A stretch of DNA of 64,000 nt from Bacteroidota bacterium (lineage in GTDB: Bacteria > Bacteroidota > Bacteroidia > Chitinophagales > Chitinophagaceae): the NCBI GenBank assembly GCA_030706605.1, contig JAUZOE010000008.1, positions 88,937 to 152,936 of the forward strand, in the 5' to 3' direction. Positions within the stretch are counted from its first letter, which is position 1. Each line of letters begins with the position of its first letter. Under the pieces are notes generated by a model that saw only the letters and a list, made by a program, of their open reading frames with translations, did no database searches and had not been told where the DNA came from. A program made the position numbers and the translations under genes. This document shows positions 19,347 through 28,279 of the stretch, piece by piece.

Positions 19347-20408
19347 TTAAACAATCAATCCAATCATTTTGGAATGAATCACCGCTTCTGAACTGTGTTT
19401 AAAATAACAACAATTTACCCCTTTGTTTTCCATTTCATCTATAATCATTTGTACTTTTTCATAATTGAACTTTCTCACGCTTCGTATATAAACTGCATAT
19501 ATTTTCCCGGGGAAATACGAGACCACAGAAGCATAAATATCAGGGTCCTTCTGGGAATCATCACCTAATAATATAAATTTCAAATTCGGGTATGCTTCAA
19601 TTATCCTGGAAATACGCCTGAATTTTGTTGTAAGATTACTTTGACCTGATTTCCAAAATTCATTTATTCTTTTTAAATGGCTTAATAAATAAACTCCTTT
19701 GGGTAAATCATTAGCCCGTGAAAACTCCAAAATAAGATCATAGAGGTTCCATTCACTACCTGAAACATAGAAAAAGGGATTAATATTTTCGCCGGTTTGC
19801 CCATTACTGGCAAGTAATTGGTAATGATTAACCACACCTTCGAAAGTTTTTCTACTTCTCGCATTTTTGGTAAAAAGCACATACAAACGCCTGCGAAAAC
19901 GTGATGAATGTGAGATCAAAAAAGTATCATCAATATCAGAAACAAAAGCATGAGCAGAATCAAAAGGGATATATACATTTCCTATTCCTGTTATGTGCTG
20001 AGAATCATATTTTTTTTCATCCAGCCTTACCTGCACTGTTTTCCATCCAATACCCGGCGATGCCGCCGGAAAAATTTCAAACCTAAAAAACCCATCTCCT
20101 TCTGTTTTTGTATTATAAATAACTTCATCCCACTCAATAGCAATTTTCGCATTTGAAAAAGGAATTACCATAAACATCCGCAGAAAGGAAAATAAATTGG
20201 TTACCCAGTTTTGGCGGTATGTTTGCCGGGGCAGTGGACTCAATCTTAATACATGCCCTAAAACAATTATTTTTTCAGTATTGCCAAAGCCATTGTAAAC
20301 GTTTATTACAGGGTGATAATTGAGCCTGAATAAAAAGAATATTTTCTGCTTTATCTTTTTAAGCAACGAAATTTTCTTTTCTTTATGTATCAAACTCTTA
20401 TTTATCAT
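19347..20408 (-). CDS. App1-type (DUF2183) phosphatidate phosphatase-like protein
   Basis: The protein has 353 residues. The HAD-like catalytic motif SDIDDT (D158, D160, D161, T162) is intact, followed by FYVSGSEWNLYD (about 218-229) and ILLGDDSQKDPDIY (about 292-305), the later App1 motifs. In yeast this family dephosphorylates phosphatidic acid to diacylglycerol. The N-terminal ~150 residues are a beta-rich region (FGNTEKIIVLGHVL, GWKTVQVRL) typical of bacterial relatives. I see no signal peptide. It is divergent from a diacylglycerol-kinase-family gene with only 21 bp between the two starts, so the pair could run a PA/DAG cycle. Substrate is an inference. Confidence 0.87.
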   Translation of the reverse strand: MINKSLIHKEKKISLLKKIKQKIFFLFRLNYHPVINVYNGFGNTEKIIVLGHVLRLSPLPRQTYRQNWVTNLFSFLRMFMVIPFSNAKIAIEWDEVIYNTKTEGDGFFRFEIFPAASPGIGWKTVQVRLDEKKYDSQHITGIGNVYIPFDSAHAFVSDIDDTFLISHSSRFRRRLYVLFTKNARSRKTFEGVVNHYQLLASNGQTGENINPFFYVSGSEWNLYDLILEFSRANDLPKGVYLLSHLKRINEFWKSGQSNLTTKFRRISRIIEAYPNLKFILLGDDSQKDPDIYASVVSYFPGKIYAVYIRSVRKFNYEKVQMIIDEMENKGVNCCYFKHSSEAVIHSKMIGLIV

Positions 20409-20429
20409 AACGATCGTTACAAAGGTATA

Positions 20430-21332
20430 ATGAAGTCACCTTCCAATTTAAAGATATTATTTATCATTAATCCTATATCAGGGGGGAAGACAAAAATTAA
20501 TTGGGAACCAATAATTCATAAATATTTTAAATCACTTTCTCATACTATTGAGTTTTTTATTTTAACCGGAAAAGAAGATGCTTCCTCGATTCAATATTGG
20601 ATTAAGAAGTTTTCACCTGAGCGGGTAATAGCTGTTGGCGGCGATGGAACGGTTTCTCTTGTTGCCCAACAATTATTAAATTCTTCAATTCTTATGGGAA
20701 TATTGCGAGGTGGCTCTGCCAATGGTATGGCAGAGGAATTAAAAATTCCTGCAGATCCAATTTTGGCTATCGATATTATACTAAATGGTAAATTGAAAAA
20801 ATGTGATGTAATTAAAATAAATGAAAATGATATCTGCATACATTTAAGCGACCTGGGACTTAATGCGAGGCTTGTAAAATATTTTGATAAAGGTTCTTTT
20901 CGGGGAATGTGGGGATATGCAAGAATGGTATTAAAAATTCTATGGCAAAGAAAATTATTAAGCGCACATATTCAAGCTGATGATTTGAATATAAATATTC
21001 CAGCTTATATGGTGGTAATTGCCAATGCAAGTAAATATGGTACCGGCGCGGTTATTAATCCAGAAGGCCTGATTCATGATGGCAAATTTGAACTGGTCAT
21101 CGTCCGTGAAATTTCACTCATAGAAATTTTTAAAATGTTTTTAAGTAACAAAAGATTTGATCCCCAAAAAGTAGAAATTTTTCAAACTACCAAAGCAGTA
21201 ATTAGAACTGCCAGGGAAGTACATTTTCAGGTTGATGGTGAATATAAAGGGAAAATAAAAACGGTAAATGCAGAAATTCTTCCTTCAGCATTGAATTTGC
21301 TAATTGAAAATACGGATATATCAACAGGCTGA
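20430..21332 (+). CDS. Diacylglycerol kinase catalytic-domain (lipid kinase) family protein
   Basis: I chose the ATG at 20430 (300 residues) over the upstream in-frame ATG at 20385, because the latter would overlap the divergent App1 gene and adds 15 residues outside the family. The N-terminus KILFIINPISGG and the nucleotide-binding AVGGDGTVSLVA (about residues 67-78) define the DAGK/YegS/BmrU family. RGGSANGMA (about 108-116) and a C-terminal VDGE motif near 268 complete it. It would phosphorylate diacylglycerol or a related lipid at the membrane. Pairing with the divergent App1-like phosphatase suggests opposing reactions on the same lipid. Confidence 0.9.
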   Translation: MKSPSNLKILFIINPISGGKTKINWEPIIHKYFKSLSHTIEFFILTGKEDASSIQYWIKKFSPERVIAVGGDGTVSLVAQQLLNSSILMGILRGGSANGMAEELKIPADPILAIDIILNGKLKKCDVIKINENDICIHLSDLGLNARLVKYFDKGSFRGMWGYARMVLKILWQRKLLSAHIQADDLNINIPAYMVVIANASKYGTGAVINPEGLIHDGKFELVIVREISLIEIFKMFLSNKRFDPQKVEIFQTTKAVIRTAREVHFQVDGEYKGKIKTVNAEILPSALNLLIENTDISTG

Positions 21333-21376
21333 TTCCCCATAAACAGCCACATTAAAACTGTTTTGAAATAAAATAT

Positions 21377-22675
21377 TTACCGATCCATCATAAATTCCTT
21401 CAGATTTTCAAAGCCTGCATCCATTGAAATACTCTTCTTATCCTTTTTTAATATGGGCTGTAAAGAATCAGGAACCGGAACTGCCTGTTGAATCACAGGC
21501 TCCACTACATCATAAAACTTTACCGGGTGGGCTGTTTCCAAAAAAATCCCCTTCTGCTCCGGATGCTTTTTCAAATATTCATTTAATGCAAAATATCCAA
21601 CGGCACCATGCGGGTCAGTAAGATAATTTTCTTCTTGAAAAACTTCTTTCATTGTTTGCCTGGTTTCATCATCTGAAATACTATAGCTGATCAGTTTATT
21701 TTTCAGATCCAAAAACCGGTGATGAAATAATTCCAATATGCGAACAAAATTACTGGGATCCCCCACATCCATAGCATTTGAAATAGTAGCAACCGCTTTC
21801 TTAGGTTGATAATTTTCAGTTTTTAAAAATTCAGGCACTACATTATTGGCATTACAAGCAGCAATAAAAAGATCAACAGGCATTCCGGAAAAATGGGCAA
21901 GCATCCCGGCACATATATTACCAAAATTACCGCTGGGCACACTGATCACAGGAGGATTCTCTTTATCCTGCCATTGTTTCCATGCAAAAAAATAATAAAA
22001 TTGCTGTGGAAGCCATCGGGCAACATTGATGGAATTGGCTGAAGTAAGAAATAGTTTTTTGTTTAAATCTTCATCTGCAAATGCCTGTTTTACCATTTGC
22101 TGGCAATCATCAAAATTTCCATTTATTTCCAACGCATGAATATTATTACCCAAAGTAGTGAGCTGTTTTTCCTGTACCATGCTTACTTTACCAGAAGGAT
22201 ATAAAATAACCACTTCTACCCCATCCACATTATAAAACCCATTGGCCACAGCACCTCCTGTATCACCTGAAGTAGCTACCAATACGGTAACTTTCTGATT
22301 ATTGTTTTTTACAAAATAACCAAGGCAACGGCTCATAAACCTGGCGCCTACATCTTTGAAAGCCATTGTAGGACCATGAAATAATTCTAATGAAAAAATA
22401 TTCTCTGTCACCTTCAATAATGGTATTTCAAAATTGATAGTTTCTTCAACAATTTTCCTTAGTTCATTTTCAGGAATCACATCCCCAACATAAGGATGAA
22501 TTACTTTGAATGCTATTTCTTCATCAGAGTAATTATTAATATTCTGAATAAATTCTTTTTCTAATTCCGGGATTTGCTCTGGAAAATATAATCCTTTATC
22601 GGGCGCTAAACCCCTAATGGTAGCTTCTTTAAAATCTACAACAGGAGCTTTTTGATTTAAACTGTAATACTTCAT
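21377..22675 (-). CDS. thrC: Threonine synthase
   Basis: The protein has 432 residues. The PLP lysine lies in FHGPTMAFKDVGARF (K107), followed by VATSGDTGGAVANGF (about 134-148) and SVPSGNFGNICAGM (about 240), all typical of fold-type II threonine synthase. It converts O-phosphohomoserine to threonine. Its ATG overlaps the thrB stop by 4 bp, which indicates translational coupling as the last gene of thrABC. Confidence 0.97.
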   Translation of the reverse strand: MKYYSLNQKAPVVDFKEATIRGLAPDKGLYFPEQIPELEKEFIQNINNYSDEEIAFKVIHPYVGDVIPENELRKIVEETINFEIPLLKVTENIFSLELFHGPTMAFKDVGARFMSRCLGYFVKNNNQKVTVLVATSGDTGGAVANGFYNVDGVEVVILYPSGKVSMVQEKQLTTLGNNIHALEINGNFDDCQQMVKQAFADEDLNKKLFLTSANSINVARWLPQQFYYFFAWKQWQDKENPPVISVPSGNFGNICAGMLAHFSGMPVDLFIAACNANNVVPEFLKTENYQPKKAVATISNAMDVGDPSNFVRILELFHHRFLDLKNKLISYSISDDETRQTMKEVFQEENYLTDPHGAVGYFALNEYLKKHPEQKGIFLETAHPVKFYDVVEPVIQQAVPVPDSLQPILKKDKKSISMDAGFENLKEFMMDR

Positions 22676-23598
22676 TTTGATTCTATTATTTTCACTCCTT
22701 CATAATTGATAGTGGTTATATATGTTTTATAATCAATACCAATTTTCTCAAAAATATCTTTCATAATTACTTCTACTTTTTGCGAAGTATTTTCTTCTTT
22801 ACTCAACATAAATATAGATGGCCCCGAACCCGAAATGCCGCCGCCTAATGCACCTGCTTCTTTACATCGAATTTTCACTTCGTCAAACCCGGGAATTAAA
22901 ATACTGCGAACCGGCTCCACAATTACATCTTCGAGGGAACGACTTATCAATTCATAATCTTTTTTCATAAATCCCGCGACCAGGCCTGCAATATTTCCCC
23001 ATTGTTTAATAGCATCTTTCAATAAGATTTCTTTCCTCAGTATTTGCCTTGAATCTGAAGTGCGTACTTCTATCTGGGGATGTACAACAGTAACGAATAC
23101 ATGAGGTGCATCCAAAGGAATAATATCCAATGGAAAAATGGACCGGATTAAAGTAACACCGCCATAAATACAAGGCGAAATATTATCAGCATGTTTTACC
23201 CCACTCGCTAATTTTTCGCCATTCATGGCAAAACGCACAAGATCTTCATTTGAAAAAATATTTTGCAGCAGATGATTTGCCGCTGCCACTGCGCCTGCAG
23301 CACTCGCCGCACTGGAACCAAGTCCGCTACCCGGTTTGATATGTTTATCAATTATTAAATCAAATCCTATTGGTTTATCATACTCTTCCATTAAAGCGAG
23401 CAATGCAACACCTGCCACATTTTGCAATGGCAAAACAGGAAGATCATATTCATCAGCATGTGTAATGCGAATACCAGGTTGATCACTCAAAGAAAGTGTC
23501 ATCTCATCCTGTGGCTCATTTAGAGCCATTCCCAATATATCGAAACCGCAAACAAGATTGGCAATGGTAGCAGGAGCTATAATTTTTACTGTTTTCAT
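22672..23598 (-). CDS. thrB: Homoserine kinase
   Basis: The protein has 308 residues and belongs to the GHMP kinases. PATIANLVCGFDILGMAL (about 10-27) and the ATP loop PGSGLGSSAASAAG (about 90-103) are present, with the C-terminal GGGISGSGPSIFML (about 252-265). It phosphorylates homoserine to O-phosphohomoserine. It lies 12 bp after thrA and overlaps thrC by 4 bp, so the three genes form one operon. Confidence 0.97.
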   Translation of the reverse strand: MKTVKIIAPATIANLVCGFDILGMALNEPQDEMTLSLSDQPGIRITHADEYDLPVLPLQNVAGVALLALMEEYDKPIGFDLIIDKHIKPGSGLGSSAASAAGAVAAANHLLQNIFSNEDLVRFAMNGEKLASGVKHADNISPCIYGGVTLIRSIFPLDIIPLDAPHVFVTVVHPQIEVRTSDSRQILRKEILLKDAIKQWGNIAGLVAGFMKKDYELISRSLEDVIVEPVRSILIPGFDEVKIRCKEAGALGGGISGSGPSIFMLSKEENTSQKVEVIMKDIFEKIGIDYKTYITTINYEGVKIIESK

Positions 23599-23610
23599 TT
23601 TTTTCTTTAT

Positions 23611-26055
23611 TTAAATTCTTGCCGCGCGGATAATATCGGCAAATACTCCCGAAGCAGTTACTTCGGCACCAGCGCCTGCACCTTTTACTACAAGGGGTTG
23701 ATCTGTATAGCGGTCAGTGTAAAATAGCACCACATTATCTTTGCCATAAAGATGATAAAAATCGTGCTCAGAATTAATTGGTTCCAGCCCTACTTCTGCT
23801 TTCCCATTCTCATACCTGGCGACAACCTTTAATTTTTTACTCACTTTGTTGGCTTCTTCAAATATTTTTTTGAAATGATCTTCTTCTTTTTCCATTGCCT
23901 GGTAAAAATCATCCACAGATCCCGTCATGCAGGAAGAAGGCATAAATGTATTATTAGTAATATCATCCATCTCTAATTTTTCACCGGTTTCCCGGGCAAG
24001 AATCATAATCTTACGCATTACATCTGTCCCGCTTAAATCTAAACGGGGATCAGGCTCTGTATACCCTTCGTCCTGAGCTTGTTTTACCACTTTGGCAAAA
24101 CTCTTTTCACCATTATAATTATTGAAAACAAAATTGAGCGTGCCACTCAATACTGCTTCAATTTTATTTATTTTATCTCCGCTTAATAACAAATCATTCA
24201 AAGTGCCAATAACAGGTAAACCTGCACCAACATTAGTTTCGAATAGAAAATGTACATTAAATTCACGCGCAAGTTCTTTTAACTTTTGATAATAAATATA
24301 GGAAGATGAAGCCGCAATTTTGTTACAGGCGACCACTGATATACTTTTTTGCAATATATCTCCATAAATTTTTGCCACTTCGCCACTTGCTGTCACATCT
24401 ACAAAAATAGAGTTACGGAAATTTTTACTTTGAATCGTTTTTACATATTGCGCCAGGTTCATTTCTTCTGCTTCCTGTAAAAGCGATTTCCAATTATTGA
24501 GGTCAATTCCTTTATCATTGAACAACATTTTTTTACTGTTCCCAAGTCCCACAATTCTTATGTTTAAATGCAGCTTTTGTTCCAGGTAATTATATTGCTG
24601 GAGCAATTGCGCCATCAACTTAGACCCAACATTTCCCAGCCCGGTAATAAATAAATTCACTTGTTTATAGGTGGTTTCAAAAAATTCTTCATGCAGCACA
24701 TTCACCGCTTTCTTTACATCCTGCGCTGCAATAACAGCCGAGATATTTCTTTCAGAAGAACCCTGGGAAATAGCCCTCACATTGACCCCATTTTTACCTA
24801 AAGCACTAAACATTTTTCCACTGATCCCGGGGTGACTTTTCATTTTATCACCAACAAGAGCTACTATCACCAAGCCTTTCTCCACTATCAGGGGTTCTAC
24901 TCTTCCTCTTTCTATTTCGTAACTAAAAACTTTATCCACCGCCTCTTTCGCCTTATCTGCAGAATCGTCTTCAATGCCTACACAAATGGAATGCTCTGAT
25001 GAACTTTGTGTAATCAGGATCACATTTATCTGGGTATCGGCCAGTGTTTCAAACAGTCTTTTTGAAAAGCCGGGAATACCTGCCATACCACTACCTTCCA
25101 AACTCAGCAATGCAATTTTATTAATACTGGAAATTCCACGTACGCTGGTACCATTTTTTACAGATTCACTTTGAATTAATGTTCCGGCCTGGTCCGGCAA
25201 AAAAGTGCTTTTTACCCACACAGGAATATTTTTCCGCATCACTGGCTGAATGGTTGGTGGATAAATAACTTTGGCACCAAAATGTGAGAGTTCCATGGCT
25301 TCCTGGTAAGACACGCTGGGAATTATTTTTGCATTGGCAACCAACCGGGGATCGGCTGTCATCATTCCGCTTACATCGGTCCATATTTCTAATACCTTAG
25401 CGTTTAAAGCTGCCGCAAAGATGGATGCTGAATAATCAGAACCACCTCTACCTAAAGTAGTTGTAATCCCCTTCATATCAGCAGATACAAAGCCCGGTAA
25501 AAGAAACAAAGAATAATTAGCTGCAGAAAAATGAGTTTGAATATTTTTATTGGTTGCCTCAAAATCGACTACTGCATTTTCAAAATTGGAATTGGTAACA
25601 ATCAATTTACGAGAGTCTACCCATTCATTTTCTGCTCCTACTGATTTCAGTTTGGCAGATATGATTTGTGAAGACAATAACTCACCATAACTCATCATGC
25701 GATCCCTGGTCCTTGAAGATAATTCAAGTAATAAAAAAACGCCGTTACAAATATCTTCCATTTCATTGCAACTTTTTTTCACCATACTTAATACACTGCT
25801 TTGCTGTGCAACGGGTATCAAATCTTTGACAATTTCCAGGTGGCGGCGCTCTATCTCTTTTAATTTATCTTTATACGTTTCATTGCCCTCTGATGCCAGC
25901 ACAACACTATTGAGTAATGCATCTGTAGTACCTCCAAAAGCTGAAACTACAACAACAGTTTTACCTGCCTTTTGTTTCAATTGTATTATAGAAATCATTT
26001 TATTGATGTTCTCAGCATTAGAAACTGATGAACCGCCAAATTTTAAAACCTGCAT
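23611..26055 (-). CDS. thrA: Bifunctional aspartokinase / homoserine dehydrogenase I
   Basis: The protein has 814 residues. The aspartokinase part (about 1-300) starts MQVLKFGGSSVSNAENI and contains TTLGRGGSDYSASIFAA (about 200-216). Two ACT-type regulatory segments follow (about 310-460, including VALVGDKMKSHPGISGKMF). The homoserine dehydrogenase part (about 465-814) begins with FITGLGNVGSKL, a nucleotide-binding loop, and contains YTEPDPRLDLSGTDVMRK. It catalyses the first and third steps from aspartate to threonine, and the ACT domains make threonine feedback likely. Its leader carries a Thr/Ile-rich peptide candidate. Confidence 0.97.
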   Translation of the reverse strand: MQVLKFGGSSVSNAENINKMISIIQLKQKAGKTVVVVSAFGGTTDALLNSVVLASEGNETYKDKLKEIERRHLEIVKDLIPVAQQSSVLSMVKKSCNEMEDICNGVFLLLELSSRTRDRMMSYGELLSSQIISAKLKSVGAENEWVDSRKLIVTNSNFENAVVDFEATNKNIQTHFSAANYSLFLLPGFVSADMKGITTTLGRGGSDYSASIFAAALNAKVLEIWTDVSGMMTADPRLVANAKIIPSVSYQEAMELSHFGAKVIYPPTIQPVMRKNIPVWVKSTFLPDQAGTLIQSESVKNGTSVRGISSINKIALLSLEGSGMAGIPGFSKRLFETLADTQINVILITQSSSEHSICVGIEDDSADKAKEAVDKVFSYEIERGRVEPLIVEKGLVIVALVGDKMKSHPGISGKMFSALGKNGVNVRAISQGSSERNISAVIAAQDVKKAVNVLHEEFFETTYKQVNLFITGLGNVGSKLMAQLLQQYNYLEQKLHLNIRIVGLGNSKKMLFNDKGIDLNNWKSLLQEAEEMNLAQYVKTIQSKNFRNSIFVDVTASGEVAKIYGDILQKSISVVACNKIAASSSYIYYQKLKELAREFNVHFLFETNVGAGLPVIGTLNDLLLSGDKINKIEAVLSGTLNFVFNNYNGEKSFAKVVKQAQDEGYTEPDPRLDLSGTDVMRKIMILARETGEKLEMDDITNNTFMPSSCMTGSVDDFYQAMEKEEDHFKKIFEEANKVSKKLKVVARYENGKAEVGLEPINSEHDFYHLYGKDNVVLFYTDRYTDQPLVVKGAGAGAEVTASGVFADIIRAARI

Positions 26056-26144
26056 ATATTTTTATTGATTATTATTTAAAGATGTCCAGTGTAAATTGCC
26101 GGATAGCAAAAAGAAGCAAAAGCCCAAGTGGTAATATGGTAAAG

Positions 26145-26165
26145 TACAACCCTTAGCGGGTTGTA
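26145..26165 (-). promoter_or_regulatory. Leader hairpin overlapping the end of the thr leader peptide
   Basis: An 8-bp perfect stem (26145-26152 with 26158-26165) closes a 5-nt loop that contains the leader stop codon. The last three sense codons of the peptide candidate (ACA ACC CGC) lie in the 5' arm, so a ribosome stalled at the Thr codons would prevent the stem from forming. No long T tract follows directly, although a T-rich stretch lies about 25-40 nt further towards thrA. It fits a ribosome-mediated attenuator. Confidence 0.5.
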
Positions 26166-26233
26166 ATAGTAATGCCGGTAATGTGAGTAATTACTGCAGG
26201 AGAAAGACTAATATGGTTAATTTTTTGTTCCAA
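26153..26233 (-). CDS. thrL: Candidate threonine/isoleucine leader peptide
   Basis: This is a short frame ending ITHITGITITTR-stop, with five Thr and four Ile codons in eleven consecutive positions (26159-26191), about 100-135 nt before thrA. Such runs are the hallmark of threonine-operon attenuators (compare the ITTTITITT stretch of E. coli ThrL). The frame is open back to about 26292 but has no ATG; the coordinates given use TTG at 26231-26233 (26 residues), and ATT or ATA starts are alternatives. The composition and the overlapping hairpin make chance unlikely. The start codon is the weak point. Confidence 0.55.
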   Translation of the reverse strand: MEQKINHISLSPAVITHITGITITTR

Positions 26234-26463
26234 TTCTTTTATTGTAAAAAAATGAAGGTAGACAGCAATTTCCAAATAACAAGTAATGTATTATATTTTT
26301 TTAATAAAAAACTCAAAAATAACGAAATCATCCATTCAGACACTCATAAAAGTTCGCTACACAAGCCCCCCTTTTGTCTGTAAACAGATCATAAAACCCA
26401 TTACAAAATAAATGAATTTATACAATAAATATTGATAAAACCCCCTATCCGGAAATTTAAATA

Positions 26464-26667
26464 TTAATCTTTCTTCTCTTTTTTTAATGATTCTATCTCC
26501 CTCTCTAACTTAGCTATAGTGCCGATAATATTACTTTCCCTGTTACCTTTCTTGGATATTTTGAACTCAGGGTGAACAGTTTTCAAATCTGCTTTATAAT
26601 CATCCAATTGTTCCTTTAGGGTTTTTAGTTTACCTGCAATTTCACTTTTTCTAACTGGTCGTGCCAT
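26464..26667 (-). CDS. Small charged coiled-coil protein of unknown function
   Basis: The protein has 67 residues starting MARPVRKSEIAGKLKTLKEQ. It is rich in lysine and glutamate, with two predicted helices of heptad character (about 7-25 and 48-65), the second ending EREIESLKKEKKD. There is no signal peptide, cysteine or transmembrane segment. I do not recognise a family. Its own ATG follows an AT-rich untranslated region, and both flanks are intergenic, so it is probably a single-gene unit rather than a shadow of another frame. Confidence 0.55.
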   Translation of the reverse strand: MARPVRKSEIAGKLKTLKEQLDDYKADLKTVHPEFKISKKGNRESNIIGTIAKLEREIESLKKEKKD

Positions 26668-26848
26668 AAATTAATTTTTAATTACAAAGTATAAAACTAA
26701 TACAATATTTCACATTTGTCTAATACCTTTTTTAAAAAATATTATTTTTTATTGCCGGGGGCAAAAAAAATGGTTTGAGTGGTAAAAAAATAATCATTTA
26801 ATGATCCTTGTTGAAAGGATGTAAGAGTGGTATTTTTAATTGAAAAAT

Positions 26849-28225
26849 TTAAAAGTGTAAAGTAAAAACCGTCCCTTCATTATATACAGATTGCACCTGT
26901 ATATTTCCCTTATGAACCATCATAATTTGTTTGCACAAGCTTAATCCAATTCCACTTCCATTTTTCTTTGTGCTAAAAAAAGGAATAAATATTTTTTCTA
27001 ACATCTCTTCTTCCATTCCTAATCCATTATCTGCTACTTTTATATAAATTTTCCTCTGTACATTTTCTCCTGCAGAAAGAATAATTCTTCCATCTTCTCT
27101 ACCTTTCACTGCTTCCATTGCATTGACCACTAAATTAATTAAAACCTGTTCAATCAATGTAGCATCTACTTCCGCTATCAAACCAGTTTCCTTTAATACA
27201 ATATCCATCTCTATGTTTTTTTGATCAAGGCTCGGCTGCATAAGACTAAAGATATTTTCAAACATATCTCGGACATAAATTGTCTTTACGTCCGGGACAG
27301 TAATTTTATTCAGATTCCGATAAGTCTCAGCAAATTTCAATAAACTTTCACTTCGTCTCTTTATAGTTTCTATGCCTAATTCAAGATCATCTACCGCTCC
27401 ATTACTATTGCTTAATTGATATTTTGATTTTTCCAGGTTACTTTTAAGCGTCCCCGCAAGTGAGGAAATGGGTGCTACAGAATTCATGATTTCATGCGTC
27501 ATCACACTCAATAATTTTTGCCATGCTTTTGATTCTGTTTCATCAACAGCTTCACTTATATTCTGAAAAGCAATTAGTTTAAATTTTTTTCCTTCTGTTT
27601 GAAATTCTGTTGCAGAAAGCAATACTTTAAAACTCGATCTTTCCTGTTGCACTTTATGTATTTTACCATCGCCGGATTTTAGTTTAATGATTTCTTCATA
27701 CAGTTCAGGATACCTTTTATTTAAAGAATGAATATGTTTTAAATAAGGTAACTCCAGCATTTGCTTTAAAGATTCATTCATCCATATTACTTCCCCGGTT
27801 ATATTTTCATAAGAAAGTATTCCAGTATTGACCAATTCGAGAATCTTTTGCAAATATTGGTTTTGCATTTCCTTCTCCTTGCTGATGGTTTTAAATGCAT
27901 CATTGATCTGGTTGAAGCCCTTGCGTAAGGTGCGTAATTCTGAGGGGGCATGTTTTAAATCAAACCGTCGTGAAAAATCTTTGTACTTAACTGATTCTAC
28001 AAAATTATTTAGTTCTTCGCTCGATTTTCGATAAAACCAATATAAATCCGAAACCTGGTAAATTAAAAGAGGGACAAGGATTATAAGATAAACGTGAATA
28101 CTCTTTACCAGTAAAAATGAACATACTGCAAGTGTAACAAACAGTAAAAATATTCTTATAAATATTTTAAATCCTAATTGATTAAGCATAAATACTTTTT
28201 TTGCTTTTTGCCCAGAAGAATGCAA
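26849..28225 (-). CDS. Membrane sensor histidine kinase (NtrB-like, partner of NtrC-type regulator)
   Basis: The protein has 458 residues. Two hydrophobic segments (about 18-36 and 40-58) anchor it; a HAMP-like linker and a PAS-type domain (about 115-225) follow. The phospho-acceptor histidine is in [17 protein letters not shown] (about H243), with an N box [15 protein letters not shown] and G boxes DNGLGMEEE and [13 protein letters not shown]. The start may be at the internal Met 13 (MLNQLGF). It is encoded 54 bp after the NtrC-type response regulator on the same strand and should be its kinase. It is divergent from the export cluster it probably controls. With hardly any periplasmic loop, it may sense a membrane or cytoplasmic signal. 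Confidence 0.9.
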   Translation of the reverse strand: MHSSGQKAKKVFMLNQLGFKIFIRIFLLFVTLAVCSFLLVKSIHVYLIILVPLLIYQVSDLYWFYRKSSEELNNFVESVKYKDFSRRFDLKHAPSELRTLRKGFNQINDAFKTISKEKEMQNQYLQKILELVNTGILSYENITGEVIWMNESLKQMLELPYLKHIHSLNKRYPELYEEIIKLKSGDGKIHKVQQERSSFKVLLSATEFQTEGKKFKLIAFQNISEAVDETESKAWQKLLSVMTHEIMNSVAPISSLAGTLKSNLEKSKYQLSNSNGAVDDLELGIETIKRRSESLLKFAETYRNLNKITVPDVKTIYVRDMFENIFSLMQPSLDQKNIEMDIVLKETGLIAEVDATLIEQVLINLVVNAMEAVKGREDGRIILSAGENVQRKIYIKVADNGLGMEEEMLEKIFIPFFSTKKNGSGIGLSLCKQIMMVHKGNIQVQSVYNEGTVFTLHF

Positions 28226-28279
28226 TTTGAAAAACGGCCTCCCGAAATATATCCGGCACCTGCTTTAGAAATCAACTTT

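Larger units (their letters stand above)
26056..26463. other. thr operon leader region
   Basis: About 400 bp lie between thrA and the next gene, both on the minus strand. The part nearest thrA carries a leader-peptide reading frame and a hairpin, described separately. The remainder, about 26250-26463, is AT-rich; TATTTTTG (complement of 26314-26321) fits the TAnnTTTG -7 pattern, but no -33 partner is clear. Confidence 0.55.

Noticed and set aside
26183..26383. 66-codon plus-strand frame upstream of thrA
   Set aside because: It is antisense to the thr leader region, has low-complexity composition and no plausible product.
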